Assembly (NCBI GenBank): GCA_041695085.1
Contig: JBGFRO010000046.1
Coordinates: 1-64,000 of the forward strand
Direction: 5' to 3'
DNA: 64,000 nt
Source: DYFT01 sp041695085
GTDB taxonomy: Bacteria > Bacteroidota > Ignavibacteria > UBA10030
The notes under the pieces are model-generated. The model saw only the letters and a program-made list of their open reading frames with translations. It was not told the DNA's origin and did no database searches. Shown in pieces: positions 43,495 through 52,787 of the stretch. How positions within the stretch are numbered: position 1 is the stretch's first letter; each line of letters opens with the position of its first letter. Made by a program: the position numbers and the translations under genes.

Positions 43495-46278
43495 GTGCTG
43501 GAACGTCTATCGAAAATCTCAGGCCTCGCTGTCATATCCATCGGACTCCTCACGGTAGCAGGCTGGCTCGTCGATTCGCGGATGATGACAGCATGGATCG
43601 CCGATTCCCTTCCCATGGCACCGAATACGGGAATCGCTTTCACCCTCCTCGGACTCGCGCTTTGGTCGCTTAGTTCGAAGGCTGTTCCCACGCCCGTCAT
43701 TCCCCGCATCTTCTCCCTCCTTCCCCTCACCCTCGTCCTTCCGCGTATCGTCGAGTATCTTTTTCGCGTCGATCTCGGAGTCGATGGCTGGCTCATCCAG
43801 GCGCCGGCAGGAATTCGCACTGGTACGGAAATCGGCCGGATGGGATTCTTCACCGCGTTCTGTTTCGTCCTCGCTTCGCTCGCTCTTCTTACTTCCACAC
43901 TTCCGATGCCGCGACGCTTCATTGAGAGCATTGCGGGGGTCTCGAGTGTCGCACTCATAGGGATCGGTCTGCTCTTTTCGTTCGGCTACCTCTTTACAAG
44001 CCCATTGTTCTCTGCGGTCACCACCATTCCACTCGCATTCAATACAGCCATTGCCTTTCTCATTCTTGGCCTCGGAACGATCCTGGCACTCTTGTCCGAC
44101 CGCGTCGCAGGGCAATTCCCTTCTGCCTTCGATGCGAAGCTCCGTCGTTTGCACCGATTTATTGTAACTGGATTCGGTCTCGCTTTCGCGGCAGTGCTCG
44201 TCATCAGTATTATTTCGTATGAGAACACCACACAATTGGTCGAAAGCACGCGCCTGGTCGCTCACACATACCGCGTGCTCGCCGAGGCCGAAGGAATCAT
44301 CTCGACCATGAAAGGGATTGAGTCGGCATCCCGCGGCTACGCGTTGAGCGCAGACACGTCGTTCCTCCGAACGTATCGTGAAGGAACCGCGGCGATCTGG
44401 GATCAGTTCAGGATCCTCCGTCAGCTCACGATGGATAATCCGAAGCAACAAGAGCGGCTCGAGCGGCTTGAGAAGATCCTACAGTCGAAAGTCGATTTTT
44501 CCCGGACGGTGGTAGAGTTGATTCAGCAGAACAACCTTCGACAAGGACAAGAGCTGATCCGGGGCGGCCGCGGACGCGTTGAAATGGATTCCATCAAAGC
44601 CCTTCTCCATCGCTTTGAAGCCGACGAGCGGCAGCTTCTTGAGATGCGCATGCAGGATCGGGAATCGAATATCCAGAAAACCATTGTCACGTTCACGCTT
44701 CTGAGCGTTTTCGTCATGATCCTCCTCGGAATCTTTTACGTAGTGATCGAGCGAAGTCTTGTGGATCGTCAGAAGTCCGAAGAGGGCCTGAAGAGCGCAG
44801 CAAGGGAAATCGAAGACCTCTATAACAACGCCCCGTGCGGATACCACTCCTTGGATCATGAAGGGAGATTCGTACGCATCAATGATACCGAGCTCGCATG
44901 GCTCGGCTATACGCAGAATGAAGTATTGGGCAAGATGCGATTTACAGATCTCCTGACGTCGTCGAGCTTTGCAACGTTCCAAGAGAACTTTCCGAAATTT
45001 CGAGAGCAGGGGCACATTGAGGGGTTAGAATTTGAGGTGAGACGCAAAGATGGATCCACATTTTGGGTGATGTTGAGTGCTACCGCCGTGGTGGATGAAT
45101 CAGGCAGATATCTTCGAAGCCGGTCAACGATGTTCGATATCTCGGAACGAAAGCGGGCGGAGGCCACCATCCGCCGGCTTGCAGCAATTGTCGATTCCAC
45201 AAACGACGCCGTGATTGGCAAATCACTTGACGGTATCGTAACGAGCTGGAACCGGGGAGCCGTTGCTCTCTTCGGATATCCGACAGAGGAAATGATCGGC
45301 AAGTCGATTACGACGGTATTCCCCCCCGAGCACGTCGATCAGATAAAGACGACACTTGACCGCATCGGGTCAGGCGCGCACATCTCGCACTATGAAACGC
45401 GCTGCCTGCGAAAGGATGGAAGGATTCTTGAAGTCTCTGTCACCATTTCTCCCATACGGGACGCGGCGGGGACGATCGTCGGGGTCTCCACCATCGCACG
45501 CGACATGACGTCTCTGAAGGAATCCCAACGAAAACTGGAAGCGCTCAACAAGGAGCTTGAACAAAAGACGTCGGAGCTGGAATTCGTCAATAAAGAGTTG
45601 GAAGCATTCAGTTATTCTGTCTCCCACGATCTCCGGGCACCGCTGCGACACATTAACGGGTTTGTCGACCTCCTTCGCAAGCAAGCCGAGCCGCACCTCG
45701 ATGAGATATCGAGACGCCATCTCGAAATCATCACCAAATCGGCAACGCACATGGGTCAGCTGATTGATGATCTTCTCGTCTTTTCGCGCATGAGCCGCAA
45801 AGACCTCGTGAAAGGGGAAGTCGATTTGAATACGCTCGTTAAGGAAGTGGTGAAATTGCTGGAAATGGAGACAAAGGATCGGTCGATCGAGTGGAACATC
45901 GGCACGCTGCCGACTGTCCGGGGGGACCTTGCCATGCTGAGGATGGTCTTCGTGAATCTTCTTTCCAACGCGGTCAAGTACACGCGTACTCGTCCGCATG
46001 CAGTCATCGAGATCGGGTCGCGCATCGAGGAGACCGGCGAACGGGTGGTGTGGGTGAAGGACAACGGCGTCGGATTCGACATGAATTACGTGCATAAACT
46101 CTTCGGGGTATTTCAACGGCTCCATTTGGCTGATGAGTTCGAAGGAACCGGCATCGGCCTGGCCACCGTTCAACGCATCATCCAACGACATGGCGGCCGC
46201 GTGTGGGCCGAAGGAACAATCGACCAAGGAGCGACATTGTATTGCGCTTTCCCATCACAGGAGAAGGAATCGCCATGA
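43495..46278 (+). CDS. Membrane histidine kinase with CHASE3 and PAS domains
   Basis: A 927-residue sensor kinase. The first 220 residues carry about 7 transmembrane helices (a MASE-like integral sensor), then a helix at about 225-245, a CHASE3 domain (about 250-400, with GIESASRGYALSADTSFLRT), a further helix, two PAS domains (about 440-555 and 560-685), a coiled coil, HisKA with His711 (SYSVSHDLRAPLRHINGF) and HATPase_c (FVNLLSNAVKYTRT, DNGVGFDM and GTGIGLATVQRIIQRHGG). This C-terminal half resembles bacteriophytochrome-type kinases that use Rcp1-like regulators, which is what the next gene encodes. The GTG at 43495 is the first start that includes all helices; no strong ribosome-binding site is seen. 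Confidence 0.88.
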   Translation: MLERLSKISGLAVISIGLLTVAGWLVDSRMMTAWIADSLPMAPNTGIAFTLLGLALWSLSSKAVPTPVIPRIFSLLPLTLVLPRIVEYLFRVDLGVDGWLIQAPAGIRTGTEIGRMGFFTAFCFVLASLALLTSTLPMPRRFIESIAGVSSVALIGIGLLFSFGYLFTSPLFSAVTTIPLAFNTAIAFLILGLGTILALLSDRVAGQFPSAFDAKLRRLHRFIVTGFGLAFAAVLVISIISYENTTQLVESTRLVAHTYRVLAEAEGIISTMKGIESASRGYALSADTSFLRTYREGTAAIWDQFRILRQLTMDNPKQQERLERLEKILQSKVDFSRTVVELIQQNNLRQGQELIRGGRGRVEMDSIKALLHRFEADERQLLEMRMQDRESNIQKTIVTFTLLSVFVMILLGIFYVVIERSLVDRQKSEEGLKSAAREIEDLYNNAPCGYHSLDHEGRFVRINDTELAWLGYTQNEVLGKMRFTDLLTSSSFATFQENFPKFREQGHIEGLEFEVRRKDGSTFWVMLSATAVVDESGRYLRSRSTMFDISERKRAEATIRRLAAIVDSTNDAVIGKSLDGIVTSWNRGAVALFGYPTEEMIGKSITTVFPPEHVDQIKTTLDRIGSGAHISHYETRCLRKDGRILEVSVTISPIRDAAGTIVGVSTIARDMTSLKESQRKLEALNKELEQKTSELEFVNKELEAFSYSVSHDLRAPLRHINGFVDLLRKQAEPHLDEISRRHLEIITKSATHMGQLIDDLLVFSRMSRKDLVKGEVDLNTLVKEVVKLLEMETKDRSIEWNIGTLPTVRGDLAMLRMVFVNLLSNAVKYTRTRPHAVIEIGSRIEETGERVVWVKDNGVGFDMNYVHKLFGVFQRLHLADEFEGTGIGLATVQRIIQRHGGRVWAEGTIDQGATLYCAFPSQEKESP

Positions 46279-46730
46279 GCGAACTGAAACGCATCTTTCT
46301 TGTCGACGACAGCTCACGCGACATCGAGCTAACACTTGCTGCCTTGGAGGAACATCATCTGGCCAACGAAGTTGTTGTTGCCCGCGACGGGGCACAGGCA
46401 CTCGATTATCTGCGTCGCCGAGGAGAGTATACCCAGCGTCCCGATGGCAACCCTGCAGTGATACTCCTCGACATCAAGATGCCGAAGGTGGATGGAATGG
46501 AGGTACTTCGGACGATTCGCGGAGATGAAAAACTGAAGCTGATCCCTGTCGTGATGCTCACTTCGTCCCGTGAAGACCGGGACCTGGTGGAGAGTTACCG
46601 ACTAGGCGTGAACGCCTACGTGGTCAAGCCGGTTGATTTCGATCAGTTTGTGCGGGCTGTCAGTGAAGTCGGATTGTTCTGGGCGATCTTGAACGAGCCG
46701 CCCCCCGGCACTATCGGACGCAACATCTAA
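46275..46730 (+). CDS. Rcp1-like response regulator
   Basis: A 151-residue receiver-only protein of the Rcp1 type. Acidic pocket LVDDSS, Asp66 (LLDIKMPKVDG), the Thr/Ser of MLTSSRE and the Lys of VVKPVDF are intact. The family partners with phytochrome-like kinases. It overlaps the stop codon of the kinase gene by 4 bases (ATGA), and GAAGGAAT precedes it, so the two are translationally coupled. An upstream in-frame start was rejected because it lies inside the kinase gene. Confidence 0.92.
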   Translation: MSELKRIFLVDDSSRDIELTLAALEEHHLANEVVVARDGAQALDYLRRRGEYTQRPDGNPAVILLDIKMPKVDGMEVLRTIRGDEKLKLIPVVMLTSSREDRDLVESYRLGVNAYVVKPVDFDQFVRAVSEVGLFWAILNEPPPGTIGRNI

Positions 46731-46763
46731 CGTGGTCCCATCCCCCTCTTGGAGGAGTCGACT

Positions 46764-49436
46764 ATGCTTGCTCCCCTTCGGATACTGCATATTGAGGACG
46801 ATCTGCTTGACGCGGAACTCACGAAAGCGATACTCGAAAGAGAGAATATCGCTTGTACCATCACCCCGGCACGATCCGCGAAGGAGTTTCAGGCAGCCCT
46901 GGAAACCGACCGGTACGATCTTGTCCTGTGCGATTTCAATCTTCCCAGCTTCGACGGTTTTGCCGCTCTCAAGCAGTGCCGTGAGAAACTTCCACATACG
47001 CCTTTCATCTTTCTTTCCGGCACTATAGGAGAAGAAACAGCCATTGAGTCGTTGAAGAACGGAGCGACCGACTACGTCCTCAAGCAAAACATCAATCGGC
47101 TTGGGTCGTCTATTCGGCGGGCCATACGGGAGCGTGAGTTGGAACAACAACGTGCAGCGATTGAAGAGCGTCTGCTCCGAAGCGAACAACTTTATCGAAC
47201 CATCTTTGAATCGACGGGCACGGCAATGGCGCTTATCGAAGCCGATACCACCATCTCCCTCGTGAATTCGACCTTCGCACAGATCGCCGGCTACTCTCGC
47301 GAAGAGATAGAAGGAAAGAAAAAGTGGACCGAGTTCGTGGCGCAAGAGGATCTGGAAACGATGACGGGGTATCATGTTTTACGCCGAAAGGACCCCACCT
47401 CCGCTCCCTCTTCTTACCAATTCCGATTCAAAGACCGACGAGGAGAAGTTCAAGAGGTCCTGCTGACGATCTCGGTGATCCCCGGCACTACCACATCGGT
47501 TGCATCGATGATCGATATTACTGAACAACGCCGCCTGGAGCGCGAGTTGATCACCAATGCCAATCGCTATCGAAGCCTTTTTGAAGGTTCCCCCGACGCT
47601 GTCGTGTTGAGCTCACTCGATGCAAAGGTGATTTTGTGCAACCGACAAACAGCCCTCCTCCTCGGCTACGACGACCCCCATGAGTTAGTCGGCCGAAACA
47701 TATTTGATTTCGTCGTGCCGGAAGATCACGAACGAGCCAAACTCAATGCTCAACAGACATTAACGAACGGCATCGTCAAGAGTTTTGAGTACACATTAAT
47801 CAGGAAAGACGGATTGCGGATCCCCGTAGAGGGCAGCTCGTCGTTGATCGTCAAGGCGGACGGATCGCCCGCCGCATTAACCAATGTGTTGCGCGATATC
47901 CGAGAGCGAAGGGAACGCGAAGAGCGAATTGGCGAGCAGGCTGCCTTACTGGACGTCGACCCCGACGCCATTATCGTGCGCGACATGGATGACCGTGTGA
48001 TCTTCTGGAGCAAAGGGGCGGAGACGATGTACGGATGGAAAGCCGAAGAGGTGATCGGTTCAACCTCGTGGGAAAGATTGCCGGGGGAACTCCGCCCGAA
48101 ATACGATAAGGCGAAAGCGACCCTTCTTGAACAGGGAGAATGGCACGGAGAGTGGACACACAAGACCAAATATGGTAGAGACATCATCGTCTCGAGTGTG
48201 TGGAAACTGGTTCGGGATGAGCGCGGTCAACCGAAAAATGTCTACGTCGTCAATACGGACATCACGGAACGAAAGAAACTGGAACTGCAATTCCTCCGGG
48301 CACAGCGTCTGGAAAGTATCGGCACGCTGGCCGGAGGCATCGCGCACGACTTGAACAACGTCCTTGGTCCCGTTCTGATGGCAGTCTCCATCCTCCGCCG
48401 GAAACTCACCGACGAGCAAAGTCAGAGGCTCCTTGATAATCTTGAGACGAGTGCCAAGCGCGGTGCCGATATGGTGAAGCAGGTCTTGACCTTTGCCCGC
48501 GGCGTAGAGGGAGATCAGGTTCTGCTTCAACCGAAGCACCTCATTCGTGAAGTCGTCTCCATGTGCAAAGATACGTTTCCCAAGTCCATCACTCTTCATG
48601 AAAACGTGGCGAAAGACCTCCACACCATCACGGGCGATGCGACGCAGATTCATCAAATGCTCATGAACCTCTGCATCAATGCGCGAGACGCCATGCCGAA
48701 CGGCGGCACCCTCACCATCAGTGCCGAGAACGTTGTGGTGGATGAGGCGTTTGCCAAGACGCATCTTCTGACCGCTCCCGGTGAATATGTGTTGATCAAG
48801 GTGTCAGACACCGGCACCGGCATTCCAGAGGAGATTCAGGATAAGATCTTCGACCCCTTTTTCACTACAAAAGAACATGGGAAAGGAACGGGTCTCGGTC
48901 TCTCAACGACGATGGGGATTGTGAAGGGTCACAAAGGTTGCATCAACGTCTACAGTGAAGTCGGACATGGCACCGAATTTCACATCTACCTCCCCGCATC
49001 CGAATCCGGCATTCAGAACACAAGTCGAGCGGATCAAGCTGTCGCCACAACCTCGGGCAGTGGAGAGCTTGTGCTCGTGATTGATGACGAATCGGCCATA
49101 CGCGAGATCACACGTACAACGCTTGAGAGTGACGGCTTTCGCGTCCTGCTCGCGGAAGACGGGACACAAGCGTTAGGGTTGTTCGCAAAACACGTAGACG
49201 AGATTCGCGTCGTCGTCACCGACATGATGATGCCGCATATGGATGGTGCGGCGACCATTCGCGCTATGCTCAGTCTGCGTCCCGATATCCGCATCGTAGC
49301 GATGAGCGGCTTGACCGACAACAGCAGAGTAGAGATGCTTGCGCGCGCCGGACAGATCACCTTTCTGCAAAAACCGTTTACGGCCGACCGACTGCTGTCG
49401 AGCGTCGCCGCGGCCTTGAAGGCGACACAACAGTAG
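46764..49436 (+). CDS. Hybrid kinase: REC-PAS-PAS-PAS-HisKA-HATPase-REC
   Basis: An 890-residue cytoplasmic hybrid kinase. The first receiver (1-120) has HIEDD, the Asp of LCDFNLPSFDG and the Lys of VLKQN. Three PAS domains follow (about 140-265, 268-385 and 395-515). HisKA has His528 (LAGGIAHDLNNVLGPVLMA), then HATPase_c (NLCINARDAMPNGG, SDTGTGIP and GKGTGLGLSTTMGIVKGHKG). A second receiver ends the protein with VIDDE, the Asp of VTDMMMPHMDG and the Lys of LQKPF. No membrane segment is present. The start at 46764 has TTGGAGGAG. It closes the two-component block and is followed by a terminator. Confidence 0.92.
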   Translation: MLAPLRILHIEDDLLDAELTKAILERENIACTITPARSAKEFQAALETDRYDLVLCDFNLPSFDGFAALKQCREKLPHTPFIFLSGTIGEETAIESLKNGATDYVLKQNINRLGSSIRRAIRERELEQQRAAIEERLLRSEQLYRTIFESTGTAMALIEADTTISLVNSTFAQIAGYSREEIEGKKKWTEFVAQEDLETMTGYHVLRRKDPTSAPSSYQFRFKDRRGEVQEVLLTISVIPGTTTSVASMIDITEQRRLERELITNANRYRSLFEGSPDAVVLSSLDAKVILCNRQTALLLGYDDPHELVGRNIFDFVVPEDHERAKLNAQQTLTNGIVKSFEYTLIRKDGLRIPVEGSSSLIVKADGSPAALTNVLRDIRERREREERIGEQAALLDVDPDAIIVRDMDDRVIFWSKGAETMYGWKAEEVIGSTSWERLPGELRPKYDKAKATLLEQGEWHGEWTHKTKYGRDIIVSSVWKLVRDERGQPKNVYVVNTDITERKKLELQFLRAQRLESIGTLAGGIAHDLNNVLGPVLMAVSILRRKLTDEQSQRLLDNLETSAKRGADMVKQVLTFARGVEGDQVLLQPKHLIREVVSMCKDTFPKSITLHENVAKDLHTITGDATQIHQMLMNLCINARDAMPNGGTLTISAENVVVDEAFAKTHLLTAPGEYVLIKVSDTGTGIPEEIQDKIFDPFFTTKEHGKGTGLGLSTTMGIVKGHKGCINVYSEVGHGTEFHIYLPASESGIQNTSRADQAVATTSGSGELVLVIDDESAIREITRTTLESDGFRVLLAEDGTQALGLFAKHVDEIRVVVTDMMMPHMDGAATIRAMLSLRPDIRIVAMSGLTDNSRVEMLARAGQITFLQKPFTADRLLSSVAAALKATQQ

Positions 49437-49552
49437 TTCACTAAGGGGAAAATCCTCTCTCAACTCATCAACCTGTCCTTCCATTCAGCGCCTTTCTTGA
49501 ATTTCACGCGAAATCTGCGCATTTTGGCGCCGTCAAGTTTGATCGTCCCCTC

Positions 49553-49579
49553 GCCCACCTTGTCGGTGGGCTTTTTTTC
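49553..49579 (+). terminator. Rho-independent terminator of the two-component block
   Basis: GCCCACC and GGTGGGC form a 7-bp stem with loop TTGTC, followed by TTTTTTT. It separates the kinase block from the metabolic operon. Confidence 0.88.
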
Positions 49580-49601
49580 ATAACGAGGATCGCACCTCAT
49601 C

Positions 49602-50366
49602 ATGCTGTTGATCTTTCCATCCATCGAGATACGGCGAGGTCAGTGCGTGGAGATCGTTCACGGCGATCCGGGCTCGGAACACCGCTATAGCATCGATCCC
49701 GTCCAGATGGCAATCCTCTGGCGAGGGGAGAACGCAAAAACGCTCCACGTGGTCGATGTCGACGGCGTGGGCTCCGGAAAGCTGGAGAACCGGGAGGTGA
49801 TCAGGAAGATGGTGGAAGCTGTCGATATCCCGATTCAGGTAGGAGGAGGACTGCGTGAGTATGAGGAGATCAAGTCGGCACTGGAACTTGGCGTTTACCG
49901 CGTCGTCATCGGTACGGCGGCGGTCAACGATCCACCGCTCATCGAGCGGCTGGTGAAAGAGTTTGGGGCGCGCAGAGTTGCCGTCGCCATCGAGGGGCGC
50001 GACGGAAAAATCCGGAGCGACGGGGGGAAACGGGAATGGGATCTCTCCCCCGTCGCGTTTGCCCGACAGATGAAGAAGCTTGGAGTGATGCGTGTTATCT
50101 ACTCCGATATCGCAGAAGATGGAATTTCGAAACGCTTGAACATTTCCGCTCTCAAAGAGCTTGCGACAGCCGCGAGCGTTCGAGTGACGGCACAAGGTGG
50201 GGTTACGGGCTACCAGGACCTCATCAGACTACAAGAACTTGAAAAATACGGGGTCGATTCCGTTATCGTCGGCAAAGCGCTCTATCAGAATAGCTTTCCG
50301 TGCCAACGACTCTGGCGGCTGAATGAAAAGGAATTGACAGACCTCGGTCCGACTCGAAGACTATGA
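49602..50366 (+). CDS. HisA/HisF-like TIM-barrel protein with altered catalytic residues
   Basis: A 254-residue TIM barrel of the HisA/HisF family. The whole family frame is present: PSIEIRRG at the start, IPIQVGGGLREY (phosphate binding), VIGTAAVND, and VTAQGGVTGYQDL, then VIVGKAL. HisA interconverts a histidine intermediate using two Asp residues. In HisA of Thermotoga these lie in PAIDLFRG and FSLDTRGG; here both are Glu (PSIEIRRG and VAIEGRDG), and the Thr of the TEIEKDG region is Ser (YSDIAEDG). No other his gene is near. It overlaps a PfkB kinase gene by 4 bases (ATGA). It may be a HisA paralogue with a different sugar-phosphate substrate. Confidence 0.8.
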   Translation: MLLIFPSIEIRRGQCVEIVHGDPGSEHRYSIDPVQMAILWRGENAKTLHVVDVDGVGSGKLENREVIRKMVEAVDIPIQVGGGLREYEEIKSALELGVYRVVIGTAAVNDPPLIERLVKEFGARRVAVAIEGRDGKIRSDGGKREWDLSPVAFARQMKKLGVMRVIYSDIAEDGISKRLNISALKELATAASVRVTAQGGVTGYQDLIRLQELEKYGVDSVIVGKALYQNSFPCQRLWRLNEKELTDLGPTRRL

Positions 50367-51322
50367 AGATCACCGTTATCGGCCATATTGCCAAAGATAT
50401 CTTCCATTTTCGCCGGGAGAATGGGGAAGAAGAGATTCAAGAACACTGGGGAGGAATCCTGAACTCAGTTCTCGCTCTCGCAAACCTCATCGGAAAAGAT
50501 GACGTCGTCGTTCCCGTCTTCGGAGTGGGTGAGAGCGACTACGACGAAGTTCTTACTCTCCTCAGTGGTTGGAACCAGATCGAAACCAAAGGAATCTATC
50601 GGCTCAAGGGAGCGAGCAACCGTGTGCACTATTTTCCTTCGGCCAGAGACGGAATAGTCGAATGCTCCAAGGACTTGGCTCCTCCGATTCCCTTTTCCAA
50701 GATCAAACCACATCTCGACACGAACGGGGTGTTGATCAATATGGTCTCGGGATTCGATCTAACGCTTGAGACGCTCGACTTTCTCCGGATGCACGTACGA
50801 GAAGAAAAAATCGCCATCCATCTCGATGTTCATTCCCTGACTCTCGGACTTGATCAGGAGCGGCGGCGCTTCCCCCGGCCTCTGACTGATTGGAGGCGAT
50901 GGTGCTTTATGATCAACTCCATTCAAATGAACGAGGAGGAAGCACGTACTCTGAGCGCCGAGCGATTCGACGAAGAAACGCTCATCAATCATCTCATGTC
51001 TCTCATGGTGCAGGCGCTCGTCATCACACGGGGGGAGAATGGAGCAACCCTCATCGTGCAGGAGCATAAGAAATTCCGGCGGTTCGATCTGCCTGTACCG
51101 CGTGTCGAAAAGCCGGTCAGTGCAACCGGCTATGGAGATGTATTTGGAGCGGCGTTCTTCCTCCATGCAGTACAGACGAAGGACTATCCCGCGTCGGTGG
51201 CGTTTGCCAATGATGTCGCAGCCCGCAACGCGTCAACACAGGGAGAGGGCGGGCCGACCGCTCGTTCTGAAAGCTTTTCAAATACACACATTCAGCAAAT
51301 ATCGACAAAAGAGATTGAATGA
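50363..51322 (+). CDS. PfkB-family carbohydrate kinase
   Basis: A 319-residue cytoplasmic kinase of the PfkB/ribokinase family. The N-terminal VIGHIAKDIF and WGGILNSVLALANL regions fit the family. The C-terminal signature is SATGYGDVFGAAFFLH, the counterpart of DTxGAGD, with the catalytic Asp kept in GYGD. Members phosphorylate sugars, nucleosides and similar substrates. It is coupled to the HisA-like gene, so the two may act on one intermediate. The substrate is not known. Confidence 0.85.
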   Translation: MKITVIGHIAKDIFHFRRENGEEEIQEHWGGILNSVLALANLIGKDDVVVPVFGVGESDYDEVLTLLSGWNQIETKGIYRLKGASNRVHYFPSARDGIVECSKDLAPPIPFSKIKPHLDTNGVLINMVSGFDLTLETLDFLRMHVREEKIAIHLDVHSLTLGLDQERRRFPRPLTDWRRWCFMINSIQMNEEEARTLSAERFDEETLINHLMSLMVQALVITRGENGATLIVQEHKKFRRFDLPVPRVEKPVSATGYGDVFGAAFFLHAVQTKDYPASVAFANDVAARNASTQGEGGPTARSESFSNTHIQQISTKEIE

Positions 51323-51371
51323 TCACTGGATGTCGTCAGAGTTGCGCAACAAATTGATATGAGAGATTGAT

Positions 51372-52787
51372 ATGATTGTGATGAAATTCGGTGGCACGTC
51401 GGTGGAAGATGCGCGTGCCATGACAACCGTCATCGAAATCATCGAGCGGGAGCGGCATCGCAAACCCGTGGTGGTCCTTTCAGCGATCGCCGGTGCGACC
51501 AACACCCTGCTCGACGCAGCCCGACTCTCCGTTGAAGGAAAGCTCGACGAAGCGACACGACTTTTGAACGAGCTTCTTGAGCGTCACGTGTTGATCCTCG
51601 AGAACCTGATTACTCAGCGGACGACGATACAAGAGCTGATCCTTGAGATTCGTCGACGGTTTGATGAGTTGAAGAATCTGTGCCAGGGCATCGCCATTCT
51701 GGGTGAGTTGACCAACCGATCGCTTGATGCCATCGCTTCCGTAGGCGAACGACTCTCCACGCTCATCGTTGCCCGTGGAATGGAGGAACGTGGACTTCCT
51801 GTGGAGTTAGTGGACGCGCGGTCGTTCATGATCACCGATGAACAGTATTCAAACGCCGCTCCGCACATGCCGCTCATCGAAACGAAAGCGCGAGAGCTCC
51901 TCTTGCCTCTGATTGACAGAGGGAGGATCGTCATGACTCAGGGCTTCATTGGTTCCACACGCAAAGGCATCACTACCACGTTGGGCCGCGGCGGGTCGGA
52001 CTACTCGGCCGCAATCATCGGCGCCGTGCTGGATGCCGAGGAAATTCAAATCTGGACCGATGTGGACGGCGTTCTGACGGGCGATCCGCGTATCGTTCCT
52101 TCTGCGAAAAAACTGAGGGTGATTTCGTTCCGTGAGGCATCGGAGCTGGCTTACTTCGGAGCGAAAGTGCTGCACCCGAGTACCATTTTGCCTGCGGTGA
52201 AGAAGAATATTCCCGTCATCGTGCTGAATTCCCGCAGACCGGCCGCCTCAGGGACGCGGATCGTCTCCGATCCTCCGAAGTCAAACGCTGCCGTGAAGTC
52301 GATCGCCTCGAAGAAGGGCATCACCGTCATCAACATTCAGTCGACACGCATGTTGATGGCGTACGGCTTCCTTGAATCGATCTTCTCTGTGTTCAGCCGG
52401 CACAAGACGCCGGTGGATCTTGTGAGTACGTCGGAGGTCGCCGTCTCACTCACAATCGACAACACGACCCGTTTGGAGGAGATCATTCAGGAGCTCGAGT
52501 CGTTTGCCGAGGTGAGTGTCTTCCGGAACAAAGCCATCGTGTGCATCGTGGGGGAGCAGATGCATTCGACCGTTGGGATCGCCGATCGCATTTTTCACGC
52601 CTTGGGCGATATCAACGTGATGATGATCTCGCAAGGGGCATCCGAAATCAACATGAGCCTGGTCGTTGACGAAACGGACGTCGTCGAAGCCGTACGACGT
52701 CTGCATAAAGAATTCTTCGAGCCCGTACCGGAATTGGAAATCTTCGAAACGATCGAGGCAAACGAGAAAAGCCCTTACAAAAGATGA
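51372..52787 (+). CDS. lysC: Aspartate kinase
   Basis: A 471-residue enzyme that phosphorylates aspartate in the first step of lysine, threonine and methionine synthesis. The family start MKFGGTSV is present, and TLGRGGSDYSAAIIG and WTDVDGVLTGDPR form the active site. The C-terminal about 150 residues contain two ACT domains (VINIQSTRMLMAYGFLESIF, then VCIVGEQMHSTVGIADRIFH) through which lysine or threonine usually inhibits the enzyme. It heads the diaminopimelate genes and overlaps dapB by 4 bases (ATGA). The symbol follows the gene context. Confidence 0.93.
   Translation: MIVMKFGGTSVEDARAMTTVIEIIERERHRKPVVVLSAIAGATNTLLDAARLSVEGKLDEATRLLNELLERHVLILENLITQRTTIQELILEIRRRFDELKNLCQGIAILGELTNRSLDAIASVGERLSTLIVARGMEERGLPVELVDARSFMITDEQYSNAAPHMPLIETKARELLLPLIDRGRIVMTQGFIGSTRKGITTTLGRGGSDYSAAIIGAVLDAEEIQIWTDVDGVLTGDPRIVPSAKKLRVISFREASELAYFGAKVLHPSTILPAVKKNIPVIVLNSRRPAASGTRIVSDPPKSNAAVKSIASKKGITVINIQSTRMLMAYGFLESIFSVFSRHKTPVDLVSTSEVAVSLTIDNTTRLEEIIQELESFAEVSVFRNKAIVCIVGEQMHSTVGIADRIFHALGDINVMMISQGASEINMSLVVDETDVVEAVRRLHKEFFEPVPELEIFETIEANEKSPYKR

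Noticed and set aside
43519..44451. Open frame on the minus strand opposite the MASE/CHASE3 kinase
   Set aside because: Charged low-complexity product; the plus strand has clear transmembrane and CHASE3 features.
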